DNA of 64,000 bases from Streptomyces smaragdinus (GTDB lineage Bacteria > Actinomycetota > Actinomycetes > Streptomycetales > Streptomycetaceae), in contig NZ_WEGJ01000022.1 of NCBI RefSeq assembly GCF_009604385.1, positions 45,496 to 109,495 on the forward strand. The letters are read 5' to 3'. Below the pieces are notes generated by a model, which saw nothing but the letters and a program-made list of their open reading frames with translations, was not told where the DNA came from and ran no database searches. Below, one piece after another: positions 31,419-39,947 of this stretch. Made by a program: the position numbers and the translations under genes. Position 1 is the first letter of the stretch, and the number at the start of each line of letters is the position of its first letter.

Positions 31419-31465
31419 TTGACCCGAGTCAAGGCTAGGTACTCAGGGCGATTCTTGGTACCTAG
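31419..31465. promoter_or_regulatory. Inverted repeats upstream of the GntR gene
   Basis: Two elements are present: TTGAC-CCGA-GTCAA at 31419-31432, and CTAGGTAC (31435-31442) paired with GTACCTAG (31458-31465) across 15 bases. The perfect 8+8 arms suit a dimeric regulator, with the adjacent GntR the first suspect. TTGACT on the minus strand (within 31428-31433) could be its -35. Confidence 0.5.
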
Positions 31466-31847
31466 GCAACGAGGCCGTCGCGAGGGGCGGCCGGGGCCGG
31501 CGCCCCGACCTGGGGCTCGGGGCGAGGATGTCCGTCGCCGTGCGGGCTTATATCTGTATCGACAAATAGAGACCCGTTCCCGGCATTTGGCCGCCCCGGC
31601 TTACCACCGGACCCGCGCCGGAACACAACATTCCGGCAATCGGCGCCTTTGCGCCAGCGGCTCCCGGAGAGCCCTGCCGGATCTTGTGCGGCCGTCCGCG
31701 GATGGCCGAGCATATGCGGGTTCTGTCGGGTGCATGACCTGTACCTGACCCATCGCCACGGAACAGCGCCCCTACCCCCCGCACCCGTACGTGTCCTGCT
31801 CCTGAGCGCGGGAGATCCCCGCCGCACTCACTCCCTAGGGAGACCCC
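31466..31847. other. Non-coding stretch before the subtilase gene
   Basis: About 380 bases with no ORF of typical codon use. The only notable local features are an A/T-rich patch (CTTATATCTGTATCGACAAA near 31546-31565) and the AGGGAG ribosome binding site at 31837-31842. No clear promoter pair was recognised. Confidence 0.5.
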
Positions 31848-34800
31848 TTGAGATTGATCCGAAGCAGTTCACTCAGAGCCGCGACAGTGGCCCTGACCGC
31901 CATGGCCATGGTGCCGTTGGGTGCCCTCGGTGCGAATGCCGCCCCGGCGTCGGCCGACGCGGTCACCCCGCTGGCGGCCAAGGCCGAGAAGCAGGTGGTG
32001 CAGCAGCTCGAGGCCAACGACAAGTCCACCTTCTGGGTCACGCTCAAGTCCGAGGCCGACCTCAGCAGAGCGGACGTGCTCACCGACAAGGCCGACCGCG
32101 GCGCCGAGGTGATGCGGGCGAAGAAGGCCACCGCCAAGGAGTCCCAGGCGGACGTCCTCGCGGTGGCGAAGGCGGGGGGCGCCGACGCGCGCTCCTTCTG
32201 GATCTCCAACACCGTCAAGGTGACGGGTGACCAGGCGGTGGCGGAGAAGATCGCCGCACTGCCCGAGGTCTCGATGATCGAGGCCGACGACGCGGTCGAG
32301 CTGCCCAAGCCGGTCAAGGGCAGTGACCAGCCGTCGCTGGACGGCGTCGAGTGGAACATCGACGCGATCCACGCGAACGACGTGTGGGAGCAGTTCGGCG
32401 TGCACGGCGAGGGCATCGTCGTCGCCAGCGTCGACTCCGGCGTGGACTTCACCCACCCGGCGGTGGCCGGCAAGTACCGCGGCAAGAACGCCGACGGCAC
32501 CTACAGCCACGACTACAACTGGTTCGACCCGTCGGGCTCCTGCCCCACGGACGACCCGTGCGACAACAACGACCACGGCACCCACACCATGGGCACGATG
32601 GTCGGTGACGACGGCGGCGCCAACCAGATCGGTGTCGCGCCGGGCGCCAAGTGGATCGCCGCCAAGGGCTGCGAGACCAGCAGTTGCTCCCGCGAGTCGC
32701 TGATGGCCGCGGGCCAGTGGATGGTCGCCCCGACGGACCGCCAGGGCAACAACCCGCGGCCCGAGATGGCGCCCGACGTGGTGAACAACTCCTGGGGCTC
32801 CACGGTCTACGACCCCTGGTACTCCGACGTCGTCGCCTCCTGGCGCGAGGCCGGCATCTTCCCGGCCTTCTCCAACGGCAACAGCGGCCCGGGCTGCAAC
32901 ACCTCCGGCTCGCCCGGCTCGTACGCGATGAGCTACTCCAGCGGCGCGTACGACATCAACGGCAACATCGCGTCCTTCTCGTCGCGCGGCACCGGTGAGA
33001 ACGGCACGATCAAGCCGAACATCGCCGCCCCCGGCGTCGACGTCCGCTCCTCCATCCCCGGTGGCTACGACATCTTCGACGGCACCTCGATGGCCTCCCC
33101 GCACACCGCGGCGACGGTGGCGCTGCTGTGGTCGGCCTCGCCCGCGCTGCAGAACGACATCGAGGAGACCGAGGCGCTGCTCAACCGCACCGCCACGGAC
33201 ACCGAGAACCTGACGTGCGGCGGCACCGCCGCCAACAACAACGTCTTCGGTGAGGGCAAGCTCGACGCGCTGGCCGCGGTCCAGGACGCCCCGCGCGGCC
33301 CGATGGGCTCGCTGACCGGCTCCATCACCTCCGGCGGCGACCCGGTCGGCGGCGCGACCGTCACCCTCGACGGTCCCCTCGACCGCTCCGTCACCACCGA
33401 TGCGAACGGCGGCTTCTCGCTGCCGGTCCTGTCCGTCGGCGAGTACGCCGTGTCCGTCTCCAAGTACGGCTACGAGACGGCCACCGGCTCCGTGACGATC
33501 GTGGAGAACGAGACCGCGACCATCGCGCTGTCGATGACGCAGGCCCCGTCCAGCACCGTCTCCGGCACCGTCTCCAGCGAGTACGGTGCGGCCCCCGGCG
33601 CCACGGTCACCTTCGTCGGCACCCCCGTGTCCGCGACGACCGACGCCGCGGGCCACTACTCGGTGGTCATCCCGAACGGCGACTACACCGTGACCGCCGC
33701 GGGCACCGACCGCTGTGTGGCCGGCGCCGAGACGCAGGTCAGCGTCGCCGCGGACACCACCGCGAACCTCACCCTCCCGCTGCGTACCGACTCCTTCGGG
33801 ACCGCCTGCCGCACCGGCAACGAGGCGTGGGTCGCCGCCGACAACCCGATCGGGCTGGCCGGTGACGACGCGGCCAAGGAAGTCGCGCTGCCGTTCAGCT
33901 TCCCGTTCTACGGCGGTTCGTACGCCAAGGCGTTCGTCTCCACCAACGGTGTGGTGTCGTTCGGCGCCTCCAGCACCGCGTTCTCGAACGTCGCGATCCC
34001 CGCGGCGGCCGCCCCGAACGCGGCGCTCTACCCGTTCTGGGACGACCAGAAGATCACGGCCCCGGCCAACGTCTACACCAAGGTGACCGGCCAGGCACCC
34101 AACCGGAAGTTCCTGATCGAGTGGCGCGACATCACGCCCCTCAGCAACACGGTCCCCTTCTCCTACTCCGCGGAGATCAGTGAGACCGGCGCCGTGACGT
34201 ACCGCTACAAGGACGTCCCGGCGAGCGACCGTCACAAGGGCAACAGCGCCACCATCGGCGTGGAGAACGCCACCGGCACCGTCGCCCTGCAGTACTCGCT
34301 CAACACGGCCGTCCTGCCGGAGGGCGACAGCAGCATCTCCTTCCGGTCCACCACCACCGGTGTGCTGTGGGGCAAGGTCACCGACGCCAACGACGGCCTG
34401 CCCGTCGCCGGCGCCACGGTGACGGCCGGCACCGCCACCGCCACCACCGGCGCCGACGGTGTGTACGTCTTCCAGGCCCCGGCCGGGGAGCAGAGCGTCA
34501 AGATCGAGGCGCCCGCCTACCAGAGCGTGACGCGGTCGGTCTCCATCACCGCCGGCGACATCACCGAGGCGGGGGCGTCCCTGGCCACCGGCGCGGTCGC
34601 CGTCAAGGGCGGCGGCGAGGACGGCCTGGCCGTCGTCGTCCCGGCCGGCGAGACCCGTGACCGCAAGCTCGAGCTGACCAACACCGGCTCCCCGACCGCG
34701 TACACGGTCACCGGGGCCACCGACTGGCTGGCCGTGAGCCCGGCCGAGGGCTCGCTGGACAACGGCGGGAAGGCCACGCTCGACCTGGCGATCGACGCCA

Positions 34801-35381
34801 CCGGCCTGGAGGCCGGCGTCTACGACACCGACGTGGTCGTCGCGTCCGCGTCGGGTCGCTCGCCCGAGATCACGGTCCCGGTCCGGGTGGTCGTCCCGGC
34901 CTACCGGATCGCCCTGGACAGCGGCGCGAAGGACGCCACCGCGGCGGACGCCCTCGGTGACACCTGGTCCGCCGACCGGGAGTACACGGCCGGCTCGTAC
35001 GGCTGGGTGGGCAACTCCGCCACCGCCTCCGCCAAGGGTGACATCGCCGCCACGGACGACGACCAGCGCTTCGGCACCGCCCGTGAGGGCATGCTGGAGT
35101 ACCGGTTCGACAACGTCCCGGACGGGACGTACACCGTCGAGCTGGACTTCGCCGAGCTCGCCGGACGTACCCCCGGAAAGCGGGTGTTCGACGTGATGGC
35201 CGAGGGCCGGGTCGTCGAGCCGAACATGGACGTCGCGCTCATCGCCGGGCAGAAGACCGCCCTTTCGCGCACGTACACCGTTACCGTGACGGACGGACAG
35301 CTCAATCTGCGTTTCGTCGCGGGCACCGGCAAGACGCTGGTCAACGCCGTACGGGTGACGGAGCGGTCGGACCTGGGCTGA
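31848..35381 (+). CDS. Large secreted S8 (subtilisin-like) serine protease with C-terminal accessory domains
   Basis: 1177 residues from TTG 31848 with AGGGAG upstream. A Sec signal peptide ends near ALGANAAPASA (residue 37). An inhibitor-like prodomain reaches about 155. The catalytic domain is about 175-480, with the Asp in VVASVDSGVDFTHP, the His in NDHGTHTMGTMVG and the Ser in DGTSMASPHTA. Downstream lie two or three carboxypeptidase-regulatory-like beta domains (SVTTDANGGFSLPVLSVGEY; TTGADGVYVFQAPAGE) around a sandwich domain, then a malectin-like domain at the C-terminus (YRFDNVPDGTYTVELDFAEL). It is probably an extracellular nutrient protease with carbohydrate-binding or spacer modules. 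It stands alone between non-coding DNA and a terminator. Confidence 0.9.
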   Translation: MRLIRSSSLRAATVALTAMAMVPLGALGANAAPASADAVTPLAAKAEKQVVQQLEANDKSTFWVTLKSEADLSRADVLTDKADRGAEVMRAKKATAKESQADVLAVAKAGGADARSFWISNTVKVTGDQAVAEKIAALPEVSMIEADDAVELPKPVKGSDQPSLDGVEWNIDAIHANDVWEQFGVHGEGIVVASVDSGVDFTHPAVAGKYRGKNADGTYSHDYNWFDPSGSCPTDDPCDNNDHGTHTMGTMVGDDGGANQIGVAPGAKWIAAKGCETSSCSRESLMAAGQWMVAPTDRQGNNPRPEMAPDVVNNSWGSTVYDPWYSDVVASWREAGIFPAFSNGNSGPGCNTSGSPGSYAMSYSSGAYDINGNIASFSSRGTGENGTIKPNIAAPGVDVRSSIPGGYDIFDGTSMASPHTAATVALLWSASPALQNDIEETEALLNRTATDTENLTCGGTAANNNVFGEGKLDALAAVQDAPRGPMGSLTGSITSGGDPVGGATVTLDGPLDRSVTTDANGGFSLPVLSVGEYAVSVSKYGYETATGSVTIVENETATIALSMTQAPSSTVSGTVSSEYGAAPGATVTFVGTPVSATTDAAGHYSVVIPNGDYTVTAAGTDRCVAGAETQVSVAADTTANLTLPLRTDSFGTACRTGNEAWVAADNPIGLAGDDAAKEVALPFSFPFYGGSYAKAFVSTNGVVSFGASSTAFSNVAIPAAAAPNAALYPFWDDQKITAPANVYTKVTGQAPNRKFLIEWRDITPLSNTVPFSYSAEISETGAVTYRYKDVPASDRHKGNSATIGVENATGTVALQYSLNTAVLPEGDSSISFRSTTTGVLWGKVTDANDGLPVAGATVTAGTATATTGADGVYVFQAPAGEQSVKIEAPAYQSVTRSVSITAGDITEAGASLATGAVAVKGGGEDGLAVVVPAGETRDRKLELTNTGSPTAYTVTGATDWLAVSPAEGSLDNGGKATLDLAIDATGLEAGVYDTDVVVASASGRSPEITVPVRVVVPAYRIALDSGAKDATAADALGDTWSADREYTAGSYGWVGNSATASAKGDIAATDDDQRFGTAREGMLEYRFDNVPDGTYTVELDFAELAGRTPGKRVFDVMAEGRVVEPNMDVALIAGQKTALSRTYTVTVTDGQLNLRFVAGTGKTLVNAVRVTERSDLG

Positions 35382-35404
35382 CCGCCTTGACAGGTCATCG
35401 GTGA

Positions 35405-35453
35405 CGACAGGGCCCGTCCCCACCGCAGCCGGCGGTGGGCACGGGCCCTGTCG
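35405..35453 (+). terminator. Terminator hairpin after the subtilase gene
   Basis: CGACAGGGCCCGT-CC-CCACCG pairs with CGGTGG-GC-ACGGGCCCTGTCG, 19 paired bases in total around a 7-base loop, 23 bases past the protease stop. Confidence 0.8.
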
Positions 35454-35482
35454 CGCCAGGGTACGACGGAGGAGACAACGGG

Positions 35483-35695
35483 ATGGATGGGCAGCAACCG
35501 GAGCGGAGCGGCCCGAAACTCGACGAGCAGATCCTGCGCATGCTGCTCTCCGGCCATACGGACACGACCATCGCCGGACGCTTAGGCATCGGCAGACGGA
35601 CCGTGCAGCGCAGGATCCGCGGGATGATGGACCTGCTCGGGGTCAACACCCGGATCCAGCTGGGCTGGCACGCGCGCGACCACTTCCCCCTGTGA
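35483..35695 (+). CDS. Small stand-alone LuxR-type HTH regulator with a TTA codon
   Basis: 70 residues from ATG 35483, with GGAGGAGA upstream. Nearly the whole protein is a GerE/LuxR-type HTH: LDEQILRMLLSGHTDTTIAG, then GIGRRTVQRRIRGMMDLLGV, and a short tail. There is no receiver or ligand domain. A TTA leucine codon at 35582-35584 predicts bldA dependence. The gene is boxed in by two perfect hairpins, one 30 bases upstream and one 6 bases after the stop, so it should form its own short transcript. Targets unknown. Confidence 0.75.
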   Translation: MDGQQPERSGPKLDEQILRMLLSGHTDTTIAGRLGIGRRTVQRRIRGMMDLLGVNTRIQLGWHARDHFPL

Positions 35696-35700
35696 ACAGG

Positions 35701-35740
35701 CCGGGCCGGTCACCCCGGTCGTACGGGGTGACCGGCCCGG
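35701..35740. terminator. Bidirectional terminator between convergent genes
   Basis: CCGGGCCGGTCACCCCG pairs perfectly (17 bp) with CGGGGTGACCGGCCCGG around GTCGTA. It lies exactly between the LuxR-type gene and the stop of the convergent EEP gene. Confidence 0.85.
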
Positions 35741-36577
35741 TCAGGGCAGCCGCAGATCGGTGTACAGCAGCGCGTGGTCCGAGTGCGGGTTGGGGTGTAC
35801 GTGGTGGCCGAGCGCGGTCACGTTCCCCCGCAGGAACACGTAGTCGAACTTGGCGTGCCAGTCGGTGGTCGTGTCGCAGACGCCCGCGACAGCCGCGGGC
35901 GCGCACCGCGCGTCGGTGTCGGTGGCCAGTGCCCAGACCGGGGTGAGCTCGGGGTCGTACGGGCGGGCGTTGAAGTCGCCGAGGACGATCGCGCGGTCGT
36001 AGCGGGCGACCGCCGCGGCGAGCACCCGGGTCTGCTTCATCCGGTACTCCTGCTGGCGCCGCTCGGCGAGGTGGGTGTTGAAGACCCGTACCCTGTGGCC
36101 GTCCACCGTGGTGGTGACCGCCAGATAGCCGCGGTCCTCGGACCCGCCGTCGGGGTACTCCACGCTCACCCGGTCCGTCATCGGCGCCGCCGAGAGAATC
36201 GCCTGACCGTAGGCCCCCGGCCGCCACGGCGTCCCGCCGCAGCGGCCCAGATCACGCAGGACGCCGCCGTACTCGACGTGGTAGACGAGCCCGTAGATGC
36301 GCTCCAGGCCGTCCCGTATCCGCTCCACGTCGCGCGCGCAGGCCTCCTGCACCCCGATCACCTGCGGCGCGTACGTGGCGATCTCCGCCGTCCGGCCGGC
36401 GTTGTGCCCGCTGCCGCAGGGGTTGCACAGATTCCACGTCATGACCCGGTTCGGCACCACACCGGTGACGGCGCCGGCCGGCAGCGGCCGGGCGTAGGGG
36501 GTGCTGATCGGGGCGCTCGGGCCGAGGAGCACCAGGAACGCCACGACCATGGTGCACGCGAGCAGTCGCGGGCTCAC
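35741..36577 (-). CDS. Secreted endonuclease/exonuclease/phosphatase family protein
   Basis: 278 residues from GTG 36577. A hydrophobic N-terminus (LLACTMVVAFLVLLGPSAP) is a signal peptide or anchor. EEP motifs: RVMTWNLCNPCG near 45, VIGVQEACARDVE with the metal-binding glutamate near 76, FNTHLAERRQQE near 168, VLGDFNARPYDPEL near 198 and HPNPHSDHALLYTDLRLP at the C-terminus. It could be an extracellular nuclease, sphingomyelinase-like enzyme or phosphatase. Cysteine pairs fit an exported protein. Its start lies only seven bases after the stop of the upstream membrane protein gene. Confidence 0.8.
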   Translation of the reverse strand: MSPRLLACTMVVAFLVLLGPSAPISTPYARPLPAGAVTGVVPNRVMTWNLCNPCGSGHNAGRTAEIATYAPQVIGVQEACARDVERIRDGLERIYGLVYHVEYGGVLRDLGRCGGTPWRPGAYGQAILSAAPMTDRVSVEYPDGGSEDRGYLAVTTTVDGHRVRVFNTHLAERRQQEYRMKQTRVLAAAVARYDRAIVLGDFNARPYDPELTPVWALATDTDARCAPAAVAGVCDTTTDWHAKFDYVFLRGNVTALGHHVHPNPHSDHALLYTDLRLP

Positions 36578-36584
36578 TGCTCGT

Positions 36585-37337
36585 TCACTTCGACGAACGG
36601 TCCTTGCTCTCGCCCTTCGCCAGCGGGGACGGCGACTTGGCGGCCTTGGTGACGTCCGCGACCAGCTCGACCACGTCGGCGCCGTACGACTGGGAGTTGA
36701 CGACCTTCAGCAGCAGGACGAACGTGGAGTTGCCGTACTTGCGGGAGAGCCGGGCCTCGTGCTTGGCGAGATAGCGCATCGCGGCCTGGTTGGTGATCGA
36801 GCGCTGGCCGCAGGAGATGAACACCGGGCGCGCGTCCTGGCCGGCGGTGAGCCGGGCCAGGATGACGTGCTCGGTGACGCCGCTGTCGAGGCGGTAGCGC
36901 TCCGAGCCGATCGCGAACGCGCCGCGGTCCGGACCGGGCTCCGGGTCGGTGTTGATCCGGATGCCGGGCAGCAGGGAGTGCATGTGCGCGGCCATCCGGC
37001 GGTTGGAGATCGGCGTGCCGACACAGAACTCCGTGCGGTCGCCGAACCCCTGGTTCGCCGTGTCGTGGGCGATGATCTGCAGATGCGCCCCGCACTCGCG
37101 GATCACGGCGGCGAGTTCGACCAGCGCGAACACGTCGTGCTTGGCGACGCTCCAGTCAGCCCCGCTCGCGTCGCGGTTCACCACGACGAGGCATTCGGAG
37201 TTCTCGGGCAGCCCGAAGAACTTCTCCTTGCGGCGCAGCGTGCGCGCGGCCGCCGACTTCCGGCCGTACCAGCCGAGGCCGGCGCCGACGAGCAGACCCG
37301 CGGCGACGAGGATGATGCTGAGTATGCCGTCATTCAT
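36585..37337 (-). CDS. Conserved membrane-anchored protein of unknown function
   Basis: 250 residues. One N-terminal membrane helix (ILSIILVAAGLLVGAGLGWY, residues 5-24) is followed by a soluble domain of about 200 residues. That domain has ENSECLVVVNRDASGADW near 45, ADVVELVADVTKAAKSP near the end and an internal SNRRMAAHMHSLLPGIRI. No known family recognised. It is encoded immediately upstream of the EEP protein, probably in one transcript. The C-terminus is lysine- and serine-rich. Confidence 0.65.
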   Translation of the reverse strand: MNDGILSIILVAAGLLVGAGLGWYGRKSAAARTLRRKEKFFGLPENSECLVVVNRDASGADWSVAKHDVFALVELAAVIRECGAHLQIIAHDTANQGFGDRTEFCVGTPISNRRMAAHMHSLLPGIRINTDPEPGPDRGAFAIGSERYRLDSGVTEHVILARLTAGQDARPVFISCGQRSITNQAAMRYLAKHEARLSRKYGNSTFVLLLKVVNSQSYGADVVELVADVTKAAKSPSPLAKGESKDRSSK

Positions 37338-37559
37338 GGAGCGGCATGCTACTGGGCCCGGGCACCGATGTTCGAGGCCAGGTGCGGGACAGGGGGTATA
37401 CGGACGTCATTGCGGCCTCCCGTCCGGTTCCAGCGGTATGCCGCCGGATTCCCGTTCATGCCCCCTGCCCGCCGGACGCCGCGCCGACACCTGCGGTCCC
37501 GGGCCGCGATGCCCTTGCCACCGAGCGTGACCGCGCCGTACGTTCTCCACCTACGCCCG

Positions 37560-37573
37560 TCTACGTGCGTAGA
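37560..37573. promoter_or_regulatory. Palindrome TCTACG-TG-CGTAGA before the pyrimidine operon
   Basis: A perfect 14-bp inverted repeat, 30 bases before the beta-ureidopropionase ATG. The same TCTAC-N4-GTAGA pattern recurs before the dihydropyrimidinase gene (39862-39875). It is probably the operator of a shared regulator not encoded in an obvious position here. Confidence 0.6.
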
Positions 37574-37603
37574 CGGACGTGCCCGCGCGCCGAAGGAGCA
37601 GCC

Positions 37604-38446
37604 ATGGCCAACATCGTCCGCGCCGCCCTCGTCCAGGCGACCTGGACCGGCGACACCGAATCGATGATCGCGAAACACGAGCGGCACGCCCGGGACGCAG
37701 CCGCCCGGGGTGCGAAGATCATCGGCTTCCAGGAGGTCTTCAACGCCCCCTACTTCTGCCAGGTCCAGGAGCCCGAGCACTACCGCTGGGCGGAGCCCGT
37801 CCCCGACGGCCCCACGACCGAGCGGATGCGGGCCCTCGCCCGCGAGACGGGCATGGTGATCGTCGTCCCGGTCTTCGAGGTCGAGCAGTCCGGCTTCTAC
37901 TACAACACCGCCGTCGTCATCGACCCGGACGGCACCGTCCTCGGCAAGTACCGCAAACACCACATCCCCCAGGTCAAGGGATTCTGGGAGAAGTACTACT
38001 TCAAACCCGGCAACCTCGGCTGGCCGGTGTTCGACACCGCCGTCGGCAAGGTCGGCGTCTACATCTGCTACGACCGCCACTTCCCCGAGGGCTGGCGCCA
38101 GCTCGGCCTGAACGGCGCCCAGATCGTCTACAACCCCTCCGCGACCTCCCGCGGCCTGTCCGCGTACCTGTGGCAGCTGGAGCAGCCCGCCGCGGCCGTC
38201 GCCAACGAGTACTACATCGCCGCGATCAACCGGGTCGGCCGGGAGGAGTACGGCGACAACGACTTCTACGGCACCAGCTACTTCGTCGACCCGCGCGGCC
38301 AGTTCGTCGGCGAGGTCGCGAGCGACAAGGAGGAGGAGCTCCTCGTCCGCGACCTCGACCTCGGTCTGATCGAAGAAGTCCGGCAGCAGTGGGCGTTCTA
38401 CCGCGACCGCCGGCCCGACGCGTACGAAGGACTGGTCCAGCCGTGA
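37604..38446 (+). CDS. Beta-ureidopropionase / N-carbamoyl-beta-alanine amidohydrolase (nitrilase superfamily)
   Basis: 280 residues with GAAGGAG upstream. The catalytic triad of the nitrilase superfamily is present: glutamate in GFQEVFNAPYF near 43, lysine in GKYRKHHIPQV near 113, and cysteine in GVYICYDRHFPEGWR near 150. It hydrolyses N-carbamoyl-beta-alanine to beta-alanine, CO2 and ammonia. The neighbouring aminotransferase and dihydropyrimidinase genes support this over the similar N-carbamoylputrescine amidase. Its stop overlaps the next start (GTGA). Confidence 0.83.
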   Translation: MANIVRAALVQATWTGDTESMIAKHERHARDAAARGAKIIGFQEVFNAPYFCQVQEPEHYRWAEPVPDGPTTERMRALARETGMVIVVPVFEVEQSGFYYNTAVVIDPDGTVLGKYRKHHIPQVKGFWEKYYFKPGNLGWPVFDTAVGKVGVYICYDRHFPEGWRQLGLNGAQIVYNPSATSRGLSAYLWQLEQPAAAVANEYYIAAINRVGREEYGDNDFYGTSYFVDPRGQFVGEVASDKEEELLVRDLDLGLIEEVRQQWAFYRDRRPDAYEGLVQP

Positions 38447-39717
38447 ACGACCGCGCCCTGCACGCCCGCCACCGCGCCGTCCTGCCGGACTGGCTGGCCC
38501 TCTACTACGCGAACCCCATCGAGCTCACCCACGGCGAGGGCCGCCACGTCTGGGACGCCGACGGCAACCGCTACCTCGACTTCTTCGGCGGCATCCTCAC
38601 CACGATGACCGCCCACGCCCTCCCCGAGGTCACCAAGGCCGTCAGCGAGCAGGCCGGCCGGATCCTGCACACCTCCACCCTCTACCTCGACCGGCCCATG
38701 ATCGAGCTGGCCGAACGGATCGCGCAGCTCTCCGGCATCCCCGACGCCCGCGTCTTCTTCACCTCCTCCGGTACGGAGGCCAACGACACGGCGCTGCTGC
38801 TGGCGACCACGTACCGCCGCTCCAACCAGGTCCTGGCGATGCGCAACAGCTACCACGGCCGGTCGTTCTCCACCGTCGGCATCACCGGCAACCGCAGCTG
38901 GTCCCCGACCACCCTGTCCCCGCTGCAGACGCTGTACGTGCACGGCGGCGTCCGTACGAAGGGACCGTTCGCCGAGCTGTCGGACGCGGAGTTCACCGCC
39001 GCCTGCGTCGCCGACCTGAAGGACATGCTGACCCAGACCGGCGGCTCCGTCGCGGCGCTCATCGCCGAGCCCATCCAGGGCGTCGGCGGCTTCACCTCGC
39101 CGCCCGACGGCCTGTACGCGGCGTTCCGCGAGGTCCTCGCCGCCGAGGGCATCCTGTGGATCACCGACGAGGTGCAGACCGGCTGGGGCCGCACCGGCGA
39201 GCACTTCTGGGGCTGGCAGGCGCACGGGCAGCAGGGGCCGCCGGACATACTCACGTTCGCCAAGGGCATCGGCAACGGCGCCTCCATCGGCGGCGTGGTG
39301 GCCCGCGCCGAGGTGATGAACTGCCTCGACGCCAACTCCATCTCCACCTTCGGCGGCAGCCCCGTCACCATGGCCGCGGGCCTGGCCAACCTGACGTACC
39401 TCCTGGAGCACGACCTCCAGGGCAACGCCCGCCGCGTCGGCGGCCTCCTCCTGGAGCGCCTGCGCGCCATCGCCGCCCCGCTCGAGACGGTCACGGAGGT
39501 CCGCGGCCGGGGCCTGATGATCGGCGTCGAGCTGGCCACCCCGGCGGCGGCCACGGCGGTCCTGGAGGAGACCCGCGCCCGCGGCCTCCTCATCGGCAAG
39601 GGCGGCCTCACGGGCAACGCCCTGCGCATCGCCCCGCCGCTGTCCCTGACGGTGGGCGAGGCCGAGGAGGGGGCGGCGATCCTGGAGGCGGCGCTCAGGG
39701 CCGCGGCGGGCGCCTGA
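38443..39717 (+). CDS. Class III aminotransferase, probable beta-alanine:pyruvate aminotransferase
   Basis: 424 residues from GTG 38443. PLP class III features: FTSSGTEANDTALLLAT near 108, the YHGRSFSTVG loop near 138, ITDEVQTGWGRTGEHFW near 238 with the aspartate that pairs with the PLP nitrogen, and the Schiff-base lysine in LTFAKGIGNGASIGG near 273. It resembles the AGXT2 group. Given its neighbours it probably converts beta-alanine from uracil breakdown to malonate semialdehyde, though other omega-amino acids are possible. It is translationally coupled to the amidohydrolase gene. Confidence 0.83.
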   Translation: MNDRALHARHRAVLPDWLALYYANPIELTHGEGRHVWDADGNRYLDFFGGILTTMTAHALPEVTKAVSEQAGRILHTSTLYLDRPMIELAERIAQLSGIPDARVFFTSSGTEANDTALLLATTYRRSNQVLAMRNSYHGRSFSTVGITGNRSWSPTTLSPLQTLYVHGGVRTKGPFAELSDAEFTAACVADLKDMLTQTGGSVAALIAEPIQGVGGFTSPPDGLYAAFREVLAAEGILWITDEVQTGWGRTGEHFWGWQAHGQQGPPDILTFAKGIGNGASIGGVVARAEVMNCLDANSISTFGGSPVTMAAGLANLTYLLEHDLQGNARRVGGLLLERLRAIAAPLETVTEVRGRGLMIGVELATPAAATAVLEETRARGLLIGKGGLTGNALRIAPPLSLTVGEAEEGAAILEAALRAAAGA

Positions 39718-39861
39718 GTATCAGCCGGGCGGCGCGGAGCAGCGCGCCGCCCGGGACGTGGCTTGGCGGATCCCGTGGCGGCGGCGGGGCCGTACCGGAT
39801 CCGGACACAGGCGGTATTGCGCTGCCGGGGACACGCTTCTACGGTTCCTCCACGACCGGAC

Positions 39862-39875
39862 TCTACGGGTGTAGA
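39862..39875. promoter_or_regulatory. Palindrome TCTAC-GGGT-GTAGA before dihydropyrimidinase
   Basis: The second copy of the TCTAC-N4-GTAGA motif, 72 bases before ATG 39948. A related half-site, TTCTACGG, lies just upstream at 39837-39844. It matches the site at 37560-37573 in both arms. Confidence 0.6.
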
Positions 39876-39947
39876 CCGGTGGGAGGACGAGCGAATCCAC
39901 GACCAGACCGGGACGCGGCGGCTCCCGGCGCAGGGGAGATGTGAAGG

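Noticed and set aside
31869..35423. An 1184-codon minus-strand reading opposite the subtilase gene
   Set aside because: Gly/Val/Asp/Arg-rich with no motifs. It is the antisense shadow typical of high-G+C coding DNA, and the plus strand has a full catalytic triad.
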